From Flavobacterium sp. (GTDB taxonomy: Bacteria > Bacteroidota > Bacteroidia > Flavobacteriales > Flavobacteriaceae), in the NCBI GenBank assembly GCA_017989775.1, contig JAGNPF010000039.1:1-9139 (forward strand): 9,139 nt of DNA, given 5' to 3'. Shown in pieces: positions 1-5,352 of the stretch. The notes beneath the pieces were generated by a model. The model was given only the letters and a program-made list of their open reading frames with translations, ran no database searches and had not been told where the DNA came from. Position numbers and translations under genes: made by a program. Position 1 is the stretch's first letter. The number at the start of each line of letters is the position of its first letter.

Positions 1-1665
1 CACAAAAATGTAGTTGACGAAATCACCTTGGTTTCGGCTTCCGGAAAACCAATGAAACGCGAATCCGATTTGATTGACGTTTGGTTTGATTCAGGCTCAA
101 TGCCGTATGCACAATGGCATTATCCTTTTGAAAACAAAGATAAAATTGACGGAAATCAAGATTTTCCTGCTGATTTCATTGCAGAAGGTGTCGATCAGAC
201 TCGTGGTTGGTTTTATACTTTGCACGCCATTGCCACTTTGGTTTTTGATAGACCATCCTATAAAAACGTAGTTTCAAACGGATTGGTTTTGGACAAAAAC
301 GGACACAAAATGTCGAAACGTTTGGGCAATGCAACAGATCCTTTTGAAACAATTGCAGAATACGGTCCTGATGCTACGCGTTGGTATATGATTTCGAATG
401 CAAATCCTTGGGACAATTTGAAATTCGACATCGAAGGAATTGCTGAGGTTCGTCGTAAGTTTTTTGGTACTTTGTACAACACCTACTCTTTCTTTGCGTT
501 GTATGCTAATCTCGATAATTTCAGCTATGCCGAAGCCGAAGTTCCGTTAAACGAAAGACCGGAAATCGACCGATGGATTATTTCGGAATTGAATACTTTG
601 GTAAAAATAGTTGATGAGGCTTACGCCGATTATGAACCAACCAAAGCGGCCCGTGCGATTTCGGAATTTGTAGGTGAAAACTTGAGTAACTGGTACGTTC
701 GTTTGTGTCGTCGTCGTTTCTGGAAAGGCGATTATGCTCAAGACAAAATTGCGGCTTATCAAACCTTATATACTTGCTTGCTGACCATCAGTAAATTGGG
801 TGCGCCAATCGCTCCGTTCTTTATGGACAAACTTTACAGAGACTTAACATTGGCAACACAAACGGAAAAATTTGACTCTGTACATTTGGCCGAATTTCCA
901 AAATACGTTGAAAACTTTGTTGATAAATCGTTGGAGAGCAAAATGCAGAAAGCACAGACAATCTCGTCACTCGTTTTATCGCTTCGTAAAAAGGAAATGA
1001 TCAAGGTGCGTCAACCTTTGCAAAAGGTAATGATTCCGGTACTTGACGACAATCAGCGTGCTGAAATTGAGGCAGTTTCTGACCTTATAAAAGCGGAAGT
1101 TAACGTGAAAGAAATCACGCTTTTGGACGATGCTTCGGGAATTTTGATCAAACAAATCAAGCCTAATTTTAAAGCTTTGGGGCCCCGTTTTGGAAAAGAT
1201 ATGGGTCTGATTGCCAAAGAGATACAATGTTTTTCGCAAGACCAAATCAACCAATTGGACAAGGAGGGAAGCATAGATATTGTTATCGCCGGAAATAGTA
1301 TAACTTTATCCTTAGAAGACGTGGAGATTTCTTCACAAGATATCGAAGGCTGGCTGGTTGCCAATTCAAATGGAATAACGGTGGCTTTGGATATCACGAT
1401 TTCGGACGAATTAAAACAAGAAGGAATTGCCAGGGAATTGGTCAACAGAATTCAAAACATCAGAAAAGATTCTGGTTTTGAGGTTACTGACAAAATTAAA
1501 GTACATTTGCAAAAAAATGCCGAGCTGGAAAATGCGGTAAAAGCAAACGAGACTTACATTAAATCGGAAACATTGACGGAAACATTGGTTTTTGAAGAAA
1601 GTATAAGTAACGGAACGGAAATAGAATTCGACGAGATAAAAACAAAAATAACAATTACAAAATAA
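1..1665 (+). CDS. ileS: Isoleucyl-tRNA synthetase, C-terminal part (5' end outside window)
   Basis: Charges tRNA-Ile with isoleucine in the cytoplasm. The reading frame is open from base 1, so the N-terminal Rossmann half with the HIGH motif and most of the editing domain lie upstream; about 554 codons are present. Visible in order are the catalytic-core motif DVWFDSGSMPYAQ (about 71-109), TRGWFYTL, the class I signature KMSKR at 307-321, and the anticodon-binding helical domain with NWYVRLCRRRFW near 691-726. The C-terminal extension (DELKQEGIARELVNRIQNIRK) lacks the CxxC zinc module of E. coli-type IleRS. WFDSGSMP, NWYVRLCRRRFW and this tail point to the eukaryote-like type 2 IleRS, a class known for low mupirocin sensitivity; resistance here is inferred only. 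It ends with TAA and is followed 7 bases later by a DksA-like gene. Family assignment is very secure. Confidence 0.97.
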   Translation, partial: HKNVVDEITLVSASGKPMKRESDLIDVWFDSGSMPYAQWHYPFENKDKIDGNQDFPADFIAEGVDQTRGWFYTLHAIATLVFDRPSYKNVVSNGLVLDKNGHKMSKRLGNATDPFETIAEYGPDATRWYMISNANPWDNLKFDIEGIAEVRRKFFGTLYNTYSFFALYANLDNFSYAEAEVPLNERPEIDRWIISELNTLVKIVDEAYADYEPTKAARAISEFVGENLSNWYVRLCRRRFWKGDYAQDKIAAYQTLYTCLLTISKLGAPIAPFFMDKLYRDLTLATQTEKFDSVHLAEFPKYVENFVDKSLESKMQKAQTISSLVLSLRKKEMIKVRQPLQKVMIPVLDDNQRAEIEAVSDLIKAEVNVKEITLLDDASGILIKQIKPNFKALGPRFGKDMGLIAKEIQCFSQDQINQLDKEGSIDIVIAGNSITLSLEDVEISSQDIEGWLVANSNGITVALDITISDELKQEGIARELVNRIQNIRKDSGFEVTDKIKVHLQKNAELENAVKANETYIKSETLTETLVFEESISNGTEIEFDEIKTKITITK

Positions 1666-1672
1666 CACGAAA

Positions 1673-2053
1673 ATGGTAGATGAAATTGCAAGATACTCAG
1701 ATGCTGACTTAGCAGAGTTCAAAGAACTTATTCTTAAAAAAATAAACAAAGCACAAGAAGATTTAGATTTGATCAAAAGTGCCTATATGAACGATTTGAA
1801 TAACGGAACCGACGATACTTCGCCTACATTCAAAGCTTTTGAAGAAGGAAGTGAAACGATGTCGAAAGAGGCAAACTCACAGTTGGCCATCCGTCAGGAA
1901 AAGTTCATCCGTGACTTGAAAAACGCGCTTTTCCGTGTGGAAAACAAAACCTATGGTGTATGTAAAGTGACTGGGAAATTAATCAGCAAAGAAAGATTAA
2001 TGATTGTTCCTCACGCCACAATGAGCATCGAAGCCAAGAATTTGCAAAGATAA
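1673..2053 (+). CDS. TraR/DksA-family protein with degenerate zinc finger
   Basis: A 126-residue protein of the TraR/DksA family, whose characterised members bind the RNA polymerase secondary channel and tune transcription with ppGpp. Residues 10-90 look like the paired-helix coiled coil, with an acidic tip around DDTSPTF (47-53). The C-terminal part (94-121) follows the DksA finger pattern, YGVCKVTGKLISKERLMIVPH. Only one of the four usual zinc cysteines remains (C97); the other positions appear as T100, S118 and A121, so zinc binding is doubtful. The ATG lies 7 bases after the ileS stop, indicating co-transcription, and no Shine-Dalgarno is seen. From memory, a small TraR/DksA gene next to ileS and lspA is recurrent in Bacteroidota. 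The family call is solid; the regulatory role is inferred. Confidence 0.9.
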   Translation: MVDEIARYSDADLAEFKELILKKINKAQEDLDLIKSAYMNDLNNGTDDTSPTFKAFEEGSETMSKEANSQLAIRQEKFIRDLKNALFRVENKTYGVCKVTGKLISKERLMIVPHATMSIEAKNLQR

Positions 2054-2063
2054 TTATTCTAAT

Positions 2064-2134
2064 TTCCAAATTTAAAAACCCAAATTCCAAAAGCTAGGGT
2101 TGGAATTTGGGTTTTTAAATTTGGAATATTTTTT
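2064..2134. terminator. Perfect 27-bp inverted repeat followed by T-rich tract
   Basis: The arms at 2064-2090 and 2100-2126 are perfectly complementary over 27 bases, with a 9-base loop (AAGCTAGGG). TATTTTTT follows at 2127-2134. The hairpin starts 10 bases after the stop of the DksA-like gene, so it plausibly ends the ileS transcript before lspA. The stem is far longer than a typical intrinsic terminator and its sequence is dominated by AAATTTGGAATT words, so it could also be a dispersed palindromic repeat or an RNA stabiliser. Confidence 0.7.
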
Positions 2135-2145
2135 AAATTTGGAAT
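2112..2145 (+). repeat. Direct repeat of a 16-bp word beside the palindrome
   Basis: The word TTTTTAAATTTGGAAT occurs at 2112-2127, where it is part of the right arm of the inverted repeat, and again at 2130-2145. The two copies are offset by 18 bases. The second copy could pair with the left arm of the hairpin as an alternative partner, or may simply reflect local duplication. Confidence 0.75.
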
Positions 2146-2166
2146 TTAATTTTTTTAGAATTTGCC

Positions 2167-2174
2167 TATTTTTG
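2167..2174 (+). promoter_or_regulatory. Bacteroidota -7 element upstream of lspA
   Basis: TATTTTTG matches the Bacteroidota -7 consensus TAnnTTTG and is followed by CGCCAT. The lspA ATG is 19 bases further on, leaving a leader of roughly 10-15 bases. The nearest upstream TTTG (2138-2141) is 25 bases away, slightly long for a -33 box, so the upstream element is weak or absent. It suggests lspA can be transcribed separately from ileS. Confidence 0.5.
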
Positions 2175-2193
2175 CGCCATTAAAATTTACAAA

Positions 2194-2796
2194 ATGTCTT
2201 TACCAAAAGCTTATCTGATAGTTTTCCTCATCTTGCTTGCTGACCAACTTTCCAAAATATACATCAAAACCAATTTTATCATAGGAGAAGAGGTTGAAGT
2301 AATGAGTTGGTTTAAAATTTATTTCGTTGAAAACGAAGGAATGGCTTGGGGAACGGTAATTCCAGGGACTTACGGAAAATTGTTTCTTACCGTTTTTCGT
2401 TTGGTTGCCGTTACAGGAATCGGTTATTGGTTGTGGGATTCCATCGAAAGAAAACACAGTTCCAACTATTTGGTTGTGGCTATTTCCCTGATTCTTGCAG
2501 GTGCTTTTGGCAACATCATTGATTCTGTTTTTTATGGTGTTATTTTCGATGACAGCTACGGTCATTTGGCAACTTTGTTTGCCGAAAAACCTTATGGAAC
2601 TTGGTTTCACGGTAGGGTGGTCGACATGTTGTATTTTCCTTTGTTCGAGGGGAATTGGCCAGAATGGTTCCCTATTTGGGGAGGAAGTCATTTTAAATTC
2701 TTCAATGCCATTTTTAATATTGCCGATGTGGCCATTTCCACGGGTGTCGGGATTTTGATTGTTTTCAATAAAAAGGCGTTTCATCACGAGCATTAA
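2194..2796 (+). CDS. lspA: Lipoprotein signal peptidase (signal peptidase II)
   Basis: Inner-membrane aspartic peptidase that removes signal peptides from prolipoproteins after diacylglyceryl attachment. Seen in the 200-residue product: a first membrane segment with ADQLSK (D17), the VENEGMAWG motif (45-53), GAFGNIID (103-110) at the end of a second hydrophobic segment, catalytic-type GRVVDM (D144), and FNIADVAIS (D178) at the last membrane helix. D144 and D178 correspond to the catalytic pair of the family. The protein is longer than the usual 160-170 residues because of extra residues at about 112-138 and 150-168, both predicted to lie in periplasmic loops. The start is the ATG after an A-rich leader without Shine-Dalgarno. 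The envelope lipoprotein encoded at 8945 would be a plausible substrate. Confidence 0.96.
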   Translation: MSLPKAYLIVFLILLADQLSKIYIKTNFIIGEEVEVMSWFKIYFVENEGMAWGTVIPGTYGKLFLTVFRLVAVTGIGYWLWDSIERKHSSNYLVVAISLILAGAFGNIIDSVFYGVIFDDSYGHLATLFAEKPYGTWFHGRVVDMLYFPLFEGNWPEWFPIWGGSHFKFFNAIFNIADVAISTGVGILIVFNKKAFHHEH

Positions 2797-3356
2797 AATT
2801 GATAAACAGCATTCGGAGTCACGCAATAATCCAGTTTCACGTCGCTTTCAAAAACATCCTCAATTTTTTCTTCGGCTTCAAAAAAGCTAAGTCCAATCTT
2901 GATGGTTTCGGCTTGGCATTCCGACAGGAATTTGTCGTAAAAACCTTTGCCGTAACCCGCACGATGTCCCGTTTGGTCAAAAGCCAAAAGAGGCACAAAA
3001 ACGACCTCAATCTTTCGGCTGGGCACTTCCAGTCCATCAACGGGTTCGGGAATATTGTATTGGTTTTTCTTGATTTTGGTATTGTCGGTCAACAAAAAAT
3101 GGGTCATTTCCCGAGTTTCAAAATCACTTTTCGAAACGATGATTTCCTTGTCTTTTCCAGAAAGTAAATGCAGGATAAACTCGGTGTTGACTTCTTTTTG
3201 CTCGGCAATGGGCAGGAAAATATGGAAATAGGTTTTCTCCCAAACAGGCAGCGTCAGGACTTTATTGGCAATGGCCAAGCTCATTTCCTCCAAATCTTCT
3301 TCGGAAAGTTGGCTGCGCAAGGCTTTGTATTTTGTGCGTAATTCTTTTTTGTTCAT
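2793..3356 (-). CDS. 5-formyltetrahydrofolate cyclo-ligase
   Basis: Cytoplasmic ATP-dependent enzyme (YgfA/Fau, MTHFS family) that converts 5-formyl-THF to 5,10-methenyl-THF and so returns the storage folate to one-carbon metabolism. The 187-residue product has the N-terminal basic helix (NKKELRTKYKALRSQLS), FLPIAEQKEVNT (48-58), and the family signature at 121-144, with PLLAFDQTGHRAGYGKGFYD carrying the nucleotide-binding glycines. I chose the start at MNKKEL (codon 3356-3354) because family members begin just before this helix. An upstream in-frame ATG at 3383 would add the atypical residues MRRFYYFYW. The gene is convergent with lspA, and the TAA stops of the two overlap in the palindrome TTAA at 2793-2796. 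The function call is secure; the start is moderately sure. Confidence 0.93.
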   Translation of the reverse strand: MNKKELRTKYKALRSQLSEEDLEEMSLAIANKVLTLPVWEKTYFHIFLPIAEQKEVNTEFILHLLSGKDKEIIVSKSDFETREMTHFLLTDNTKIKKNQYNIPEPVDGLEVPSRKIEVVFVPLLAFDQTGHRAGYGKGFYDKFLSECQAETIKIGLSFFEAEEKIEDVFESDVKLDYCVTPNAVYQF

Positions 3357-3382
3357 CCAGTAAAAGTAATAAAAACGGCGCA

Positions 3383-3414
3383 TTTGTTTTATGCCGATTT
3401 TAAAGTTAAATTTG
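3383..3414 (+). promoter_or_regulatory. Bacteroidota-type promoter for uvrC and downstream gene
   Basis: TTTG at 3383-3386, a 20-base spacer, and TAAATTTG at 3407-3414 match the flavobacterial consensus TTTG-N17-23-TAnnTTTG. Transcription would start near 3420, giving uvrC a leader of about 130 nt that carries the repeats described below. Confidence 0.6.
3401..3408 (-). promoter_or_regulatory. Weak -7-like element for the folate cyclo-ligase gene
   Basis: On the - strand, 3408-3401 reads TAACTTTA, one mismatch from TAnnTTTG, but no TTTG lies at the expected distance upstream. It overlaps the -7 box of the opposing uvrC promoter by two bases, so the two starts could interfere. Tentative. Confidence 0.25.
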
Positions 3415-3523
3415 TTTGAATTAAATTTTGGTCTATTCTGGAAGAAATTGCAAACAGATCAAGGTTGAATAATCTGTGAAAACCAGTAAAATCCGTGGCT
3501 AATTTTTCAACGTCAATTGCAAT

Positions 3524-3551
3524 CTGCAATCTAAAATCTGCAATCTAAAAT
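3524..3551 (+). repeat. 14-bp tandem repeat running into the uvrC start codon
   Basis: CTGCAATCTAAAAT occurs twice in tandem at 3524-3537 and 3538-3551. The last two bases of the second copy are the A and T of the uvrC ATG (3550-3552). A related fragment, CAATTGCAAT, precedes the first copy at 3514-3523. The unit has no Shine-Dalgarno-like purine run, so translation starts directly on the repeat junction. Confidence 0.8.
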
Positions 3552-5343
3552 GGCAATCCCAACTCTCGAACTTCAAATCCAAACCTTACCCGACGGACCC
3601 GGAGTGTATCAATATTATGACAAGGAGGGAAAGATTTTGTATGTGGGCAAAGCCAAAAATCTAAAAAAAAGGGTTTCTTCCTATTTCAACAAAATTCACG
3701 ACACGGCCAAAACCAACGTCTTGGTCAAAAAGATTGTAACCATAAAGCACATCGTCGTTCCCACCGAAACTGATGCTCTTTTGTTGGAAAACAACCTTAT
3801 CAAAACCCTTATGCCAAGATATAATGTCTTGTTGAAGGATGACAAAAGCTATCCTTGGATTTGCATCAAGAAAGAGCCTTTTTCGCGAATTTTTCCCACC
3901 CGGAGAATGGTCAAGGACGGTTCGGAATATTTTGGACCCTACACGAGTTTCAAGACCGTGAACACCATTTTGGAATTGATAAAAGAGCTCTATCCGCTAC
4001 GCACCTGCAATTACGATTTGAGCCAATCGAATATCGACAGCGGGAAATTCAAGGTGTGTTTGGAATACCATATCGGCAATTGCAAAGGGCCTTGCGAGGG
4101 TCATGAATTATTGGAAAACTACCAAAAACAAGTCGATGCCATTCGGGAAATATTGAAAGGAAATTTCAAGGAATCGATGAAGGATTTCAAGAAATTGATG
4201 ACCGATTTGGCCAAGGACATGCATTTTGAGGAAGCCCAAAAAATAAAGGAAAAAATAGAAATTCTCGAAAATTACCAATCGCGTTCCACGATCATCAATC
4301 CGAAAATCACCAATATCGATGTCTTTTCCATAGTTTCGGACGAAAGTGCCGCCTTCGTGAATTTCCTGCAAATTTCCCACGGTTCGATTATTCGTTCGCA
4401 CACGATGGAAATCAAAAAGAAACTCGATGAAACCGACGAAGAATTATTGGAGTTGGCGATTATCGAACTTCGGGAGCGTTTCCGATTGTTGTCAAAGGAA
4501 ATAATCGTTCCGTTTGAGGTGGATTTGGGTTCAACCATAAAAGTCACCGTCCCACAATTGGGAGACAAAAAGCAAATCTTGGATTTGTCCATTCGCAACG
4601 CCAAGTTTTACCGAATCGAACAATTGAAACAACTGCAAATCGTGGATCCGGATCGACACGCCAATCGGATTATGGCACAAATGCAAAAAGATTTGCGATT
4701 GCCGGTGGAGCCAAGACATATCGAATGTTTTGACAACTCGAATATTCAAGGAACCAATCCCGTGGCGGCTTGCGTGGTTTTCAAGGATGGAAAACCCAGC
4801 AAAAAAGAGTATCGTCATTTCAACATTAAAACCGTCGAAGGCCCAAATGATTTTGCTTCGATGGAAGAAGTGGTTTACCGTCGATACAAACGATTGCTGG
4901 ACGAAAAAGAACCCTTGCCCAATTTGATCATCATCGATGGTGGGAAAGGGCAGTTGTCGTCGGCCTTGAAAAGCATCGACGAATTGGGTTTGCGCGGAAA
5001 AATTGCCATCATCGGCATTGCCAAAAGATTGGAAGAGTTGTTTTATCCGGGCGATTCGATTCCGCTGTATTTGGACAAAAAATCCGAAACATTAAAAGTA
5101 ATCCAACAATTGCGCAACGAGGCACATCGTTTCGGGATTACTTTTCACAGGGACAAAAGAAGTAAATCGGCCTTGAATTCCTCGATGGAAAGCATTCCGG
5201 GAATTGGCGAAAAAACGATGCAGGCGTTAATCCAACATTTCAAAAGTGTTAAAAGATTGAAATTGGCAACAGAAAAAGAAATTTCGGACGTTATAGGTGT
5301 TTCAAAAGCCAAAAAAATTGCCGACTTTTACAAAACCAATTAG
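3550..5343 (+). CDS. uvrC: UvrABC excinuclease subunit C
   Basis: Makes the two incisions flanking a DNA lesion in nucleotide excision repair after UvrA/UvrB damage recognition. The 597-residue protein is full length. Seen in order: GIY-YIG nuclease (about 14-95, with PGVYQYYD and LYVGKAKNLKKR, R41, E80, N82); four cysteines C153, C170, C178 and C182 at the position of the UvrC iron-sulfur cluster; the UVR helix-hairpin that binds UvrB (about 203-242, HFEEAQKIKEKIEILENY); the RNase H-like nuclease with likely triad D395 (CFDNSNIQGT), D463 (IIIDGGKGQLSS) and H526 (NEAHRFGITFHR); and a tandem helix-hairpin-helix tail (about 548-595, IPGIGEKT and IGVSKAKKIA). All expected catalytic residues appear intact. 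The patatin gene follows after 9 bases, so the two probably share a transcript. Confidence 0.98.
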   Translation: MAIPTLELQIQTLPDGPGVYQYYDKEGKILYVGKAKNLKKRVSSYFNKIHDTAKTNVLVKKIVTIKHIVVPTETDALLLENNLIKTLMPRYNVLLKDDKSYPWICIKKEPFSRIFPTRRMVKDGSEYFGPYTSFKTVNTILELIKELYPLRTCNYDLSQSNIDSGKFKVCLEYHIGNCKGPCEGHELLENYQKQVDAIREILKGNFKESMKDFKKLMTDLAKDMHFEEAQKIKEKIEILENYQSRSTIINPKITNIDVFSIVSDESAAFVNFLQISHGSIIRSHTMEIKKKLDETDEELLELAIIELRERFRLLSKEIIVPFEVDLGSTIKVTVPQLGDKKQILDLSIRNAKFYRIEQLKQLQIVDPDRHANRIMAQMQKDLRLPVEPRHIECFDNSNIQGTNPVAACVVFKDGKPSKKEYRHFNIKTVEGPNDFASMEEVVYRRYKRLLDEKEPLPNLIIIDGGKGQLSSALKSIDELGLRGKIAIIGIAKRLEELFYPGDSIPLYLDKKSETLKVIQQLRNEAHRFGITFHRDKRSKSALNSSMESIPGIGEKTMQALIQHFKSVKRLKLATEKEISDVIGVSKAKKIADFYKTN

Positions 5344-5352
5344 CAAATCACC

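Noticed and set aside
1053..1445. 130-codon open frame on the - strand within ileS
   Set aside because: A shadow of the IleRS C-terminal region; overlapping another open antisense frame shows that stops are simply rare here.
2200..2826. 208-codon open frame on the - strand opposite lspA
   Set aside because: It lies almost wholly antisense to lspA, whose catalytic motifs are intact, and its translation shows no recognisable domain or membrane pattern.
3357..3383. Upstream ATG extending the folate cyclo-ligase by nine residues
   Set aside because: The added residues MRRFYYFYW do not resemble the family N-terminus, and the first bases of this extension coincide with the -33 box of the uvrC promoter. 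It cannot be fully excluded.
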